Source: an uncultured Porphyromonadaceae bacterium (GTDB lineage: Bacteria; Bacteroidota; Bacteroidia; Bacteroidales; Coprobacteraceae). Taken from it: a stretch of 64,000 nt of DNA. The position numbers were made by a program, and so were the translations under genes. Under the pieces are notes generated by a model that saw nothing but the letters and a program-made list of their open reading frames with translations, searched no databases and was not told the DNA's origin. Below are positions 1-8,262 of the stretch, in pieces; position 1 is the stretch's first letter; every line of letters begins with the position of its first letter. The stretch is taken from the NCBI GenBank assembly GCA_900545915.1, contig URAV01000016.1, positions 1-64,000 of the forward strand, read 5' to 3'.

Positions 1-19
1 TAATAAAAGGGCGGCTTAA

Positions 20-55
20 CAAAAAAAGAAGGTATCCTTTTCAGACACCTTCTTT
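20..55 (-). terminator. Rho-independent terminator (minus strand)
   Basis: A perfect 9-bp inverted repeat (25-33 and 47-55) with a 13-nt loop is followed, when read on the minus strand, by a run of seven T. It lies beyond the terminator of the small minus-strand gene and probably acts as a second stop for that transcript or for read-through. Confidence 0.6.
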
Positions 56-83
56 GTTATTTATAACTATATTATCTGTTTGC

Positions 84-128
84 TAAAAATAAAAAAGGAC
101 TGTCGCCGCCCGATTGCGATGAAAGTCC
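84..128 (-). terminator. Terminator of the 48-aa minus-strand gene
   Basis: GGACT (97-101) pairs with AGTCC (124-128), and an inner TCGC (103-106) pairs with GCGA (116-119). On the minus strand the stem is followed by a T-rich tract (the A-tract at 84-96). It sits 23 nt after the stop codon of the small gene at 151-297, as expected for its intrinsic terminator. Confidence 0.65.
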
Positions 129-150
129 GCCTTTAGTTGATTGAGAATTT

Positions 151-297
151 TTAAATTGCAGTTTCCTGCTTTTGAGTTAATACTCGGAGCTTTGCATTTA
201 ATTCTTGACATTTAGCTCCATTTTTGACTGCTTGATAGCGTTGAATTTGATATCGCAACATAGCGATTTCTTCGTTTACAGATTTCATTGTTTTCAT
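151..297 (-). CDS. Small protein of 48 aa, unknown function
   Basis: A short minus-strand open frame (147 nt) encodes a basic, Gln/Lys-rich, probably helical 48-residue protein starting MKTMKSVNEEIAM and ending KQETAI. I do not recognise a family. Support comes from its surroundings: a TAnnTTTG -7 box at 360-353, a leader of about 48 nt carrying a 7-bp hairpin (307-313/320-326), and two terminator hairpins downstream. The whole stretch 84-360 therefore looks like a complete monocistronic unit. No clear Shine-Dalgarno precedes the ATG, and a second in-frame ATG lies at 288. The helix-rich composition suggests a small cytosolic coiled or DNA-associated protein, but this is only inference. An alternative is a structured small RNA with a chance open frame. 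Confidence 0.55.
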   Translation of the reverse strand: MKTMKSVNEEIAMLRYQIQRYQAVKNGAKCQELNAKLRVLTQKQETAI

Positions 298-352
298 CTT
301 TTTTTTGTCTTTCCGGATTGAAAGACGATTTTTTATTCTAATTTCTACATTG

Positions 353-360
353 CAAATATA
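353..360 (-). promoter_or_regulatory. -7 box of the 48-aa gene
   Basis: On the minus strand 360-353 reads TATATTTG, matching the Bacteroidota -7 consensus TAnnTTTG. It lies 56 nt before the ATG of the small gene. I see no good TTG -33 element at the right distance. The rest of 361-660 is AT-rich and holds no gene I can support. Confidence 0.5.
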
Positions 361-663
361 CGAATAATAGTTTGATAAATATGTTTTATAACATAAAAAT
401 GGTAGATTTATAATATTGTTTAACAGAATTGTTTATTTATTATAAGTTTATTCATTAGGAGGAAATTCAAAAAATAGATAAATATTTTTTGTGCAAAATT
501 TTAGATAGCTTCTAAACAAATTCTAAAATAGATATTGGTATAAAAATATATTTCTCTTTTTTATATTGTCCTAATATGAATAAATAATTACATTTTTATG
601 GTGTAAAACTCGCTATTTATGGTATTTTATTCATATAATATGATAAAATGTATATGATAAGTT

Positions 664-722
664 TTGAGGTTAAGATAAAATGGTTACTTTTGCACAGTTT
701 TTAATTAAGTGTGCAAAAGTAA
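664..722 (+). promoter_or_regulatory. Promoter with 12-bp palindromic operator for the TetR-KASIII-FabG operon
   Basis: A TTG (664-666) and TACTTTTG (685-692, matching TAnnTTTG) are spaced 18 nt apart and form a Bacteroidota-type promoter. The -7 box is inside a perfect 12-bp inverted repeat, TTACTTTTGCAC (684-695) and GTGCAAAAGTAA (711-722), with a 15-nt spacer. The right arm carries the same -7 motif facing the other way. A palindrome over the promoter of a tetR gene is the usual arrangement for autoregulation, so TetR at 734-1312 is the likely ligand. A structured mRNA leader is an alternative. Confidence 0.65.
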
Positions 723-733
723 AAAACATTTAT

Positions 734-1312
734 ATGTCTAAGACTCGTGAGATGTTGGTGGATGTGGCACGTCAATTATTTGCTAAGTCGGGGTTGGAAA
801 ATACTACGATGAATGACATTGCCATTGCATCTCGTAAGGGAAGACGAACTCTTTATACGTATTTCAAGAATAAGAACGAGATTTATTGGGCAGTAGTAGA
901 ATCGGAACTCGCACATTTATTGCAACGGCTTAAAGACATTGCCAATAAAGATCTTCCTCCTGAAGAAAAACTTACTAATTATATCCTTACCAGACTTGAA
1001 GCGGTCAAGGAAACCGTTTTGCGTAATGGAACTTTGAAAGCTGAGTTTTTCAGGGATATTTGGAAAGTAGAACAAGCTCGTAAGAATATCGATATGCACG
1101 AAGTTGTGTTGCTAAAGGGGATTTTGAAGGAGGGTGTCGATAGAGGAGATTTTAGAATTACCAGTGTTTCTGCAACAGCGACGATATTGCATTATGCTCT
1201 GAAAGGTTTAGATGTGCCTTATATACGAGATAATTTTACCGAAATGGGTTTGGAAAGGCTTCGGGTAAAAGAATATATCGCAGATCTTGTGTTGTATGGA
1301 ATCAAGAAATAA
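734..1312 (+). CDS. TetR/AcrR family transcriptional regulator
   Basis: A DNA-binding repressor of 192 aa. The N-terminal helix-turn-helix (about residues 10-55) contains TTMNDIAIASRKGRRTLYTYF, the typical TetR HTH signature, truncated here to its recognisable core; the C-terminal part is the all-helical ligand-binding and dimer domain. A longer frame opens at 680, but that start lies inside the promoter and operator, so the ATG at 734 (MSKTREM) is preferred. It is the first gene of an operon with a ketoacyl synthase and a ketoacyl reductase (36-nt and 26-nt gaps), which suggests a lipid- or acyl-CoA-responsive regulator of fatty-acid-type synthesis. The palindrome at 684-722 is its probable operator. 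The ligand cannot be told from the sequence. Confidence 0.85.
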   Translation: MSKTREMLVDVARQLFAKSGLENTTMNDIAIASRKGRRTLYTYFKNKNEIYWAVVESELAHLLQRLKDIANKDLPPEEKLTNYILTRLEAVKETVLRNGTLKAEFFRDIWKVEQARKNIDMHEVVLLKGILKEGVDRGDFRITSVSATATILHYALKGLDVPYIRDNFTEMGLERLRVKEYIADLVLYGIKK

Positions 1313-1348
1313 AGCAACAAAATTAATAAATTACTAATTTAAAATTGT

Positions 1349-2293
1349 ATGTATATTAATGCGACCGGGTATTATATCCCTACAGAAAGAGTGTCTAACG
1401 ATCATTTTTTTGAAATTAACGGGTTAACCAGTGACTGGATATTACAGCGAACGGGTATAAATACGCGATCTAAAGCCGGAGAAGGAGAAAATTCCGATAC
1501 AATGGGGTTAGAAGCAATACGTGCTGCCATACCGTATCTTCCGTATGATATAACGGATGTTGATTTGATTGTTTCTGCATGCTATTCTCCTCGTGATACG
1601 GTAGCTACTTTGGCCCATGTTGCCCAACGTGAATTTAAGATAGAAAAGGCGAAAGCTTTGTATATATCATCGGCTTGTTCCTCATTCAGTAATGCACTTG
1701 AGGTTGTTGAGGGCTATTTTGCTATGGGAAAAGCAACTAAAGCTTTGATCGTTTGTTCAGAGCATAATACATATTATAGTAATGAAAGTGATCCTAAATG
1801 CGGACATTTATGGGGAGATGCTGCAGTCGCTCTTTTTGTTTCTAAAGATTTGCAGAAAGAAGGCGAAGCAGAGATAACCAGTATTTATACTCGAGGTTTG
1901 GGGCATATCGGTAAAGGCCCGGATGCTGTGCATTTAAAACCGAAAGAGGACGGAATTACAATGCCTGAAGGTCGTGATGTGTTTATGCATGCTTGTAAAT
2001 ATATGGTTGAAGTTCTTGAGCATTTGACTTCGGATAACCAGATGTCGATTGAAGATTTGAATTATATTATATGTCATCAGGCAAATATGCGTATCGTAGC
2101 GAATGTTGCCCACCAGTTAAAGCTCGGGGAAGACCGTTTTCTGAATAATATCCGGGAATTGGGAAATACCGGTTCGGCAAGTGCTATGCTGGTTTTGGCG
2201 CAGCATATCCATGAAATGAAAAAAGGAGATAAGGCCGCTGTCACTGTTTTTGGTGGAGGTTATTCAAGTGGCGGATTTTTAGTGAAATTTTGA
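1349..2293 (+). CDS. 3-oxoacyl-ACP synthase III family protein (FabH-like)
   Basis: A 314-aa thiolase-fold condensing enzyme. Family members join an acyl-CoA or acyl-ACP primer to malonyl-ACP. The catalytic triad is intact: Cys110 in SSACSSF, His243 in CHQANMR and Asn273 in GNTGSAS. The C-terminal FGGGYSSGG glycine-rich segment is also typical. It lies between tetR and fabG in one operon, so the product probably makes the 3-ketoacyl intermediate that the neighbouring reductase uses. Because the operon has its own repressor and lacks fabD, fabF and acpP, this may be a secondary or specialised synthase rather than the housekeeping FabH. Substrate specificity is not readable from the sequence. 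Confidence 0.85.
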   Translation: MYINATGYYIPTERVSNDHFFEINGLTSDWILQRTGINTRSKAGEGENSDTMGLEAIRAAIPYLPYDITDVDLIVSACYSPRDTVATLAHVAQREFKIEKAKALYISSACSSFSNALEVVEGYFAMGKATKALIVCSEHNTYYSNESDPKCGHLWGDAAVALFVSKDLQKEGEAEITSIYTRGLGHIGKGPDAVHLKPKEDGITMPEGRDVFMHACKYMVEVLEHLTSDNQMSIEDLNYIICHQANMRIVANVAHQLKLGEDRFLNNIRELGNTGSASAMLVLAQHIHEMKKGDKAAVTVFGGGYSSGGFLVKF

Positions 2294-2319
2294 TTTTAAT
2301 CTATTTAATAAGATAATTT

Positions 2320-3066
2320 ATGAAATTATTACAAGGAAAAGTTGCCGTTATTACAGGTGCGGCTCGCGGAATAGGAAAAGCAATTGCCATCAAATTTGCA
2401 AATGAAGGTGCGGATATAGCATTTACCGATTTGGCTATTGATGATAATGCAAAAGCTACAGAAGCTGAAATAGCAGCTTTAGGTGTAAAGGTAAAAGGGT
2501 ATGCTTCGAACGCTGCGAATTTTGAAGATACACATAATGTCGTTACTGAAATTGTAAAAGATTTTGGACGTATCGACATTTTGGTCAATAATGCAGGAAT
2601 TACCCGGGATGGTTTGATGATGCGTATGTCAGAAGCTCAATGGGATATGGTGATCAATGTGAATCTGAAATCTGCATTTAATTTTATACATGCGGTTTCC
2701 CCTATTATGATGAAGCAAAAGAGCGGAAGCATTATAAACATGTCTTCTGTTGTAGGTGTATCGGGCAATGCCGGACAATGCAATTATTCGGCGTCTAAAG
2801 CCGGTATGATCGGTTTGGCTAAATCTATCGCAAAAGAACTTGGTTCTCGCGGTGTCCGTGCCAACTGTATCGCTCCGGGATTTATTATTACCGATATGAC
2901 GGGCGCGTTATCTGATGAAGTGAAAGAAGCTTGGGCAAAACAAATTCCTTTACGTCGTGGTGGCACTCCTGAGGATGTTGCCAACGTATGTACTTTCCTT
3001 GCTTCCGACCTTTCTTCATACGTTACCGGACAAGTTATTCACTGTTGTGGCGGTATGAATATGTAA
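2320..3066 (+). CDS. fabG: 3-oxoacyl-[ACP] reductase, SDR family
   Basis: A 248-aa short-chain dehydrogenase that reduces 3-ketoacyl-ACP to 3-hydroxyacyl-ACP with NADPH. The Rossmann cofactor motif is TGAARGIG (residues 12-19), followed by NNAG (90-93). The catalytic Ser143, Tyr156 and Lys160 (YSASK) have the usual spacing, and the length is standard for FabG. It is the third and last gene of the tetR-KASIII-fabG operon, 26 nt after the synthase, and is followed by a strong terminator. Other SDR activities are possible, but the overall sequence is very FabG-like. Confidence 0.9.
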   Translation: MKLLQGKVAVITGAARGIGKAIAIKFANEGADIAFTDLAIDDNAKATEAEIAALGVKVKGYASNAANFEDTHNVVTEIVKDFGRIDILVNNAGITRDGLMMRMSEAQWDMVINVNLKSAFNFIHAVSPIMMKQKSGSIINMSSVVGVSGNAGQCNYSASKAGMIGLAKSIAKELGSRGVRANCIAPGFIITDMTGALSDEVKEAWAKQIPLRRGGTPEDVANVCTFLASDLSSYVTGQVIHCCGGMNM

Positions 3067-3088
3067 AGAATATTTTACAACATATATT

Positions 3089-3134
3089 CAGAAGGTAAAA
3101 GAATCATTACGATTCTTTTACCTTCTGTTTTTTT
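3089..3134 (+). terminator. Strong terminator after fabG
   Basis: A perfect 17-bp stem (3089-3105 and 3111-3127) with a 5-nt loop is followed directly by seven T. It closes the tetR-KASIII-fabG operon. Confidence 0.95.
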
Positions 3135-3139
3135 ATCCC

Positions 3140-3147
3140 TATCTTTG
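3140..3147 (+). promoter_or_regulatory. -7 box of the pseudouridine synthase gene
   Basis: TATCTTTG matches TAnnTTTG and stands 29 nt before the ATG at 3176, directly after the fabG terminator. Confidence 0.55.
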
Positions 3148-3175
3148 TTTCATATCTAATGTGTATTTTTATTTT

Positions 3176-3865
3176 ATGACAGTATTGTATGAAGATAATC
3201 ATTTGATTATTGTAAATAAAACAACATCGGAGATCGTACAGGGCGATAAAACCGGTGATGTACCTTTGTCCGAAATATTGAAGTTATGGCTGAAGGAGAA
3301 ATACAATAAACCCGGAAATGTATTTGTCGGTGTAACTCATCGTCTCGATCGTCCGGTGAGCGGATTAGTGGTTTTTGCCAAAACAAGCAAAGCTCTGACA
3401 CGGATGAATGAGATGTTTCGCAATAATGAGGTGAAAAAAAAATATTGGGCGATAGTAAAAAATCGTCCGCCGAAAGACTCGGATGAGATTACTCATTATA
3501 TTGTGAGGAATGAGAAAATAAACAAGTCGGTCGCATGGGATAGAATGAAGCCCAATGCTAAAGAAGCTGTTCTTGCATACCGGATAGTTGCTCATAGCGA
3601 TAAATATTATTTATTGGAAATAGACTTGAAAACAGGAAGACACCATCAGATTCGATGCCAATTGTCTAAGATAGGGTGTCCTATAAAGGGTGATTTGAAA
3701 TATGGGGCCGAGCGATCCAATCCGGACGGAGGCATTAGTCTGCATGCTCGTCATATTAAATTTATTCATCCGGTATCTAAAGTAGAAATTGATATAACAG
3801 CCCCAGTTCCGGATAATAATCTTTGGAGAGCTTTTGAAGAGTTGGCAGAATCGTCTTCAAGATAA
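3176..3865 (+). CDS. RluA/RluD-family pseudouridine synthase
   Basis: A 229-aa RNA-modifying enzyme that isomerises uridine to pseudouridine in rRNA or tRNA. The hallmark catalytic motif HRLDRPVSGL with its active-site Asp is present near residue 60, and GRHHQIRCQL is the conserved RluA-family segment further on. There is no N-terminal S4 domain, so it resembles the short RluA/RluC-like enzymes. A GTG-initiated extension of five codons exists (from 3161), but the ATG at 3176 is better placed relative to the -7 box. Target site is unknown. Confidence 0.88.
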   Translation: MTVLYEDNHLIIVNKTTSEIVQGDKTGDVPLSEILKLWLKEKYNKPGNVFVGVTHRLDRPVSGLVVFAKTSKALTRMNEMFRNNEVKKKYWAIVKNRPPKDSDEITHYIVRNEKINKSVAWDRMKPNAKEAVLAYRIVAHSDKYYLLEIDLKTGRHHQIRCQLSKIGCPIKGDLKYGAERSNPDGGISLHARHIKFIHPVSKVEIDITAPVPDNNLWRAFEELAESSSR

Positions 3866-3895
3866 AAAGTATACACACACTAATTATTTTATATT

Positions 3896-5980
3896 ATGAA
3901 AACACACTTTAAATTTACGATAATGTTTTTGATTATCGTATTCTCCTTTGCCGGATTGTCGGCGCAGACCTTTATTCATCCCGGTATCGATATGTGTCGG
4001 GAAGATCTTGAGTTAATGAAAAGTAAGACATTGGCCGGAGAGCAGCCTTGGCGGAGTGCTTTTGAGCGTTTGAAAACAGAAACACCGCTTTCTTTTGAAG
4101 TTAAGACTTATGCACATGTTATCAGTGGGCCGTACGGAAAACCGGATATTGGAGGATCTGATCTTTCTAAAGGAGCTGTGATGGCTTATAACTGTGCTGT
4201 TCTGTGGTATATTACAGAAAACAAGGCATACGCTGAAAAAGCGGTGGAAATTATAGAGAAATGGTCTGAATCATTGCGTAGTCTGGATGAAAATAATGCT
4301 AAGTTGCTGGTGGCTCTTTCCGGATATAAATTTTGTAATGCGGCTGAAATTTTAAGATATACTTATCCGGGCTGGAATGAAAATCATACGGCGGCTTTTA
4401 CCGAAATGATAATGAGCGTGTATTATCCGTTACTGAGATTCTATTTCCCTCAGGCAAACGGAAACTGGGATGGCGCGATTATGCATACTTTATTGTCGAT
4501 CGCTGTTTTTACCAATGATCGGCCTCTTTTCGATAATGCAATTTATCATTACTTGCATGGACGAGCAAACGGCAGTTTGATTAAGTATATTTTCCCGAAT
4601 GGACAATGTCAAGAGACTACTCGGGATCAAGGACACGTACAAATGGGGCTTGGAGAATTTGCCGGAGCTGCTCGTATTGCCTATACACAAGGGGTTGATC
4701 TTTTTTCTGCCGGCGATAACCGTTTGGCATTAGGGTATGAATATACTTCTCGTTTTCTTTTAGGAGAAAATATTTTCTCTTACGGAGAACCTTCTCATCG
4801 TGATAAGGACTTACGAAACGATTACGGAATAGAATATGTCTATCAGCATTATAAAGCACAGGGAATAGATATGCCTTATACTCGGACTGTCTGTGACAAA
4901 GTACGAAATAAATCTTCATTAATATTACTTACGGCTTTTCGTGCGGCTTTTCAAGGAAGAACACCCGAACAGAGACCTTTAATGTGCAGTGAAGTTGCTT
5001 ATCCTGCGGGAGCGTTAAGAATATCGGATACTAAAATACCGGAAGATGCGATTATCGTATCGCCCGGCGATTCGTTACAACAAATATTAGATGATGAGGC
5101 AGGACATAAATGCACTATTTTTTTGAAAGCCGGAGAATACATGATAGATAAAACTTTGAGAATACATTCGGGAACACGTTTGATCGGAGAAGGAACGAAA
5201 ACCGTTCTTATGTTTACACCTTCTGTACGGACTGCAGCGATTATGGCTGCAACTCCTGATATGAGCGATGTCGTTATTGAAAATTTGATAATAGAAGGTG
5301 CTCGGGAACATGATGCCGGTTTTGATCCCAATTCGGGACGTTTTGAACGGCAGAAACGTTATGCAAATAATTTGGCCGGAATTTCTTTCCGTAGTGAAAA
5401 AAATTATAAACTTTCCGGGATAACATTGAGAAATCTTTCTGTAATTAATTTTTCTCGTACGGGAGTATATATTTCAGGCGCAAAAAATGTGAAAATAGAA
5501 GCTTGTGATTTTACTGAAAACGGAACATTCGTCGTACCGGGTCCGAGACTCCAGCATAATTTATTGTTGCAGCGTGTTGAAGGTGGAATTGTGCGAGACA
5601 GCCGTTTCGATACCTCTTTGCATGGAGCTGGTGTTGTGTTGGATCATTGCCGTTCATTAGATTTGAAAGATTGTGAAGTAGCCCGGAATGCATGGCATGG
5701 AATTTTATTGTCCGAATGTTCCGGCATAGATATTTCGGGAAATTTGATAGAAGGAAATGATGGCAGTGGGGTTTTATCGGAATTTTTATATAAAGGATCG
5801 AGCAATCTCAAAATTCGGAAAAATCAGATTCGTTATAATAATGGATACGGAGTTGAGGCTTTTGCCGTTAAGAAACTTTCTGTATCAGGGAATTGCTATG
5901 ATCGTAATGGTAAATCGGAAGATCAGGAACATGTATGTCCGGATCTTACTTTGCAAATGGAAAAGATTTCGGCTGATTGA
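3896..5980 (+). CDS. Secreted lyase-like protein: alginate-lyase-type domain fused to a right-handed beta-helix
   Basis: A 694-aa exported protein with a signal peptide ending near SAQ (residues 1-24). Residues about 25-340 resemble the alpha/alpha-toroid alginate lyase domain seen in several polysaccharide lyase families. Residues about 385-690 form a second module with repeated short beta-strand/turn units typical of pectate-lyase-like parallel beta-helices, opening with a VSPGDSLQQILDD segment. Joining two lyase-type folds in one chain suggests action on an acidic polysaccharide, but I cannot assign a substrate or family number. It starts 30 nt after the pseudouridine synthase. A GH109-like gene follows after a 197-nt gap holding a dispersed repeat. 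Confidence 0.7.
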   Translation: MKTHFKFTIMFLIIVFSFAGLSAQTFIHPGIDMCREDLELMKSKTLAGEQPWRSAFERLKTETPLSFEVKTYAHVISGPYGKPDIGGSDLSKGAVMAYNCAVLWYITENKAYAEKAVEIIEKWSESLRSLDENNAKLLVALSGYKFCNAAEILRYTYPGWNENHTAAFTEMIMSVYYPLLRFYFPQANGNWDGAIMHTLLSIAVFTNDRPLFDNAIYHYLHGRANGSLIKYIFPNGQCQETTRDQGHVQMGLGEFAGAARIAYTQGVDLFSAGDNRLALGYEYTSRFLLGENIFSYGEPSHRDKDLRNDYGIEYVYQHYKAQGIDMPYTRTVCDKVRNKSSLILLTAFRAAFQGRTPEQRPLMCSEVAYPAGALRISDTKIPEDAIIVSPGDSLQQILDDEAGHKCTIFLKAGEYMIDKTLRIHSGTRLIGEGTKTVLMFTPSVRTAAIMAATPDMSDVVIENLIIEGAREHDAGFDPNSGRFERQKRYANNLAGISFRSEKNYKLSGITLRNLSVINFSRTGVYISGAKNVKIEACDFTENGTFVVPGPRLQHNLLLQRVEGGIVRDSRFDTSLHGAGVVLDHCRSLDLKDCEVARNAWHGILLSECSGIDISGNLIEGNDGSGVLSEFLYKGSSNLKIRKNQIRYNNGYGVEAFAVKKLSVSGNCYDRNGKSEDQEHVCPDLTLQMEKISAD

Positions 5981-6026
5981 ATAGAAAAATGAGTATAATA
6001 TATGTTTAAACAAATTTTTAAAACCC

Positions 6027-6142
6027 GTCTAAATTTTGCTCTGGTTAGTTTTTAGAGTTTCTTTTGAGGATGATAGTGGGCTATCTGACGAGTGAAAATG
6101 GGAAAATAATCTGGTAATATTTTTTTATTGGAGAATTTAGAC
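6027..6142. repeat. Dispersed non-coding repeat, copy 1, with terminal inverted repeats
   Basis: This 116-bp element begins GTCTAAATT (6027-6035) and ends AATTTAGAC (6134-6142), a perfect 9-bp terminal inverted repeat. Inside is a 39-bp core (6068-6106) that matches 63013-63051 with only three differences and includes the small hairpin GATAG-TGGG-CTATC. It fills the gap between the lyase fusion gene and the GH109 gene and has no open frame. A MITE-like or structured-RNA repeat is the likely nature. Confidence 0.75.
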
Positions 6143-6177
6143 AGTTTTTTTAGAATAAGTATTTAAATTTTATTGCT

Positions 6178-7572
6178 ATGAAAAAATGTATTTATATTTT
6201 ATGTAGTTTGAATTTACTGTTTAATTTAGGTTGTACTATAAGGAATGCAACAAATAAGCTTATAAAAGTACCTATTCCTGAAAGAGCAGAAGGGCAGGCA
6301 GATGTATTGGAGTTAACAGCACCTAAATTGGATACAGTTCGTGTCGGTTTTATCGGATTAGGTATGCGTGGAATAAGTGCTGTTGAGCGTTTTATCCATA
6401 TTCCTGGTACAAAGATTGTTGCTTTATGCGATATTCGCCCTGAGTGTGTTGATAAGTCACAGAAAGTTTTGATTGATGCTGGACTTCCAAAAGCTGTAAC
6501 TTATACAGGAAATGAAGAAGCATGGAAAAAGTTATGTGAGAGGAATGATATTGATTTGGTGTATATTGCAACCGATTGGAAACATCATGCTCCGATGGCG
6601 ATCTATTCTATGGAGCAGGGAAAACATGCTGCTGTAGAAGTACCGGCAGCTATGAATATGGAAGAGATATGGGATATTATTAATACTTCTGAAAAGACAC
6701 GAAAGCATTGTATTCAACTGGAAAATTGCGTTTATGATTTTTTCGAGCTTACGACATTGAATATGGCTCAGCAGGGAGTTTTTGGAGATATTCTTCATGT
6801 AGAAGGTGCTTATATCCATAATCTTGAAGAATTTTGGTCGTTGTATTGGAATAATTGGCGTTTGGATTATAATCGGAATCATAGGGGAGATGTGTATCCT
6901 ACTCATGGCATGGGACCGGCTTGTCAATTACTTGATATGCATCGAGGAGATAAAATGAATATTCTTGTAGCCATGGATACAAAAGCATTTGCTGCTCCTG
7001 CATATATAGAAAGAGAATCAGGGGAAAAGGTAGAGAATTTTAAAAATGGCGACCATACGATGACGATGATACGGACAGAAAAGGGGAAAACGATTCATAT
7101 ACAGCATAATGTTGTTAGCCCTCGTCCATATAATCGCATGTATCAACTTACCGGAACAAAAGGATTTGCCAATAAATATCCGGTTGAGGGTTATGTGTTG
7201 GAATCGGGACAGATTCTATCGGGTGTTGTTCCGGATCATGAAGATTTTTCTGGACACAGTTTTGTTTCGGATGAAGTAAAAAATACATTGATGCAAAAAT
7301 ATAAACATCCTATTCAGATCGAACTTGAGAGAGTTGCCAAAAAAGTAGGTGGTCATGGAGGTATGGACTATATTATGGACTATCGTTTGATATATTGCCT
7401 TCGGAATGGCTTGCCTCTTGATATGGATGTTTATGATTTAGCTGAATGGTGTTGTTTAATTCCTTTAACTGAAATTTCCATTGAGAACAACTCTGCTCCG
7501 GTAGAAGTTCCAGACTTTACCAGAGGAGGATGGAATAAAGTGAAAGGATTTCGCCATGCTTTTGTTCGTTAA
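6178..7572 (+). CDS. GH109-type Gfo/Idh/MocA family glycosidase, exported
   Basis: A 464-aa protein with an N-terminal hydrophobic segment and a lipobox-like Cys19, so probably a lipoprotein or exported protein. GFIGLGMRG (residues 56-64) is the NAD-binding Rossmann motif. Segments YPTHGMGP and GGHGGMDY are characteristic of GH109, whose characterised members are alpha-N-acetylgalactosaminidases that use tightly bound NAD in a redox-assisted hydrolysis. The overall Gfo/Idh/MocA architecture and length fit. It may act with the upstream lyase-like protein on host or dietary glycans, though the repeat element and gap between them argue against tight co-transcription. Exact sugar specificity is not settled by sequence. 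Confidence 0.85.
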   Translation: MKKCIYILCSLNLLFNLGCTIRNATNKLIKVPIPERAEGQADVLELTAPKLDTVRVGFIGLGMRGISAVERFIHIPGTKIVALCDIRPECVDKSQKVLIDAGLPKAVTYTGNEEAWKKLCERNDIDLVYIATDWKHHAPMAIYSMEQGKHAAVEVPAAMNMEEIWDIINTSEKTRKHCIQLENCVYDFFELTTLNMAQQGVFGDILHVEGAYIHNLEEFWSLYWNNWRLDYNRNHRGDVYPTHGMGPACQLLDMHRGDKMNILVAMDTKAFAAPAYIERESGEKVENFKNGDHTMTMIRTEKGKTIHIQHNVVSPRPYNRMYQLTGTKGFANKYPVEGYVLESGQILSGVVPDHEDFSGHSFVSDEVKNTLMQKYKHPIQIELERVAKKVGGHGGMDYIMDYRLIYCLRNGLPLDMDVYDLAEWCCLIPLTEISIENNSAPVEVPDFTRGGWNKVKGFRHAFVR

Positions 7573-7605
7573 AGTTTTTTATTTGAGAAAAATAATAAAT
7601 CGTTC

Positions 7606-7634
7606 TTGTGTTTAGTAAGATTTGTATATCTTTG
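7606..7634 (+). promoter_or_regulatory. Promoter of the ferritin gene
   Basis: TTG at 7606-7608 and TATCTTTG at 7627-7634 are 18 nt apart and fit the Bacteroidota promoter pattern. The ATG follows 34 nt later. Confidence 0.6.
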
Positions 7635-7668
7635 AAAGTTCTATTCATTTTATTAAAATTAAATAGTC

Positions 7669-8187
7669 ATGTTAAGTAAAAAGATTGAGGAAGCTTTAAA
7701 TGCTCAGGTAAATGCGGAGTTTTGGTCTGCATATCTTTATTTGTCTATGTCCACCAATTTTGCAGTAAAAGGAAATCCCGGATTTGCGAATTGGTTTGAA
7801 ACTCAGTTTAAAGAAGAGCAAGATCATGCGTTGATTTTTACCAAATACATTCTTTCTCGGGGTGGAAAAGTAACATTAGCTCCTATTGCTGAGGTAAAGA
7901 CCGAATGGGATACTCCTTTGTCTGCTTTTGAAGATACTCTTGCTCATGAACAGAAAGTGACTTCTATGATCAATGATTTGTATGCTTTGGCTACAGCAGA
8001 AAAGGACTATGCGACTCAAAGTATGTTGAAGTGGTTTATCGATGAACAAGTAGAAGAAGAAGAAACGGCTCAAGGTATTATTGACAGTCTTAAAATGATT
8101 AAGGACAATGGATTCGGTATCTATACTTTAGATAAGGAACTCGGTGCTCGTACTTATACACAGGCTGCTCCGTTAGCCGGGAAATGA
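7669..8187 (+). CDS. ftnA: Bacterial non-haem ferritin
   Basis: A 172-aa four-helix iron-storage protein that oxidises Fe(II) and stores Fe(III) in a 24-subunit shell in the cytoplasm. The ferroxidase residues sit at the same numbers as in well-studied FtnA proteins: Glu17, Glu50, His53, Glu94 and Gln127, with Glu130 nearby. The length is normal. It is monocistronic, with a recognisable promoter upstream and a perfect 13-bp terminator downstream. Confidence 0.95.
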   Translation: MLSKKIEEALNAQVNAEFWSAYLYLSMSTNFAVKGNPGFANWFETQFKEEQDHALIFTKYILSRGGKVTLAPIAEVKTEWDTPLSAFEDTLAHEQKVTSMINDLYALATAEKDYATQSMLKWFIDEQVEEEETAQGIIDSLKMIKDNGFGIYTLDKELGARTYTQAAPLAGK

Positions 8188-8209
8188 TAAATTCGGTTAG
8201 GTTATTATA

Positions 8210-8241
8210 AAAGGGAAACAGATTTTTGTCTGTTTCCCTTT
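8210..8241. terminator. Terminator between ferritin and the convergent tetR
   Basis: A perfect 13-bp inverted repeat (8210-8222 and 8229-8241) with a 6-nt loop lies between two convergent genes and can serve either direction; the T-tract is weak and partly within the stem. Confidence 0.75.
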
Positions 8242-8262
8242 CTGTATTTATAGTGATATTTT

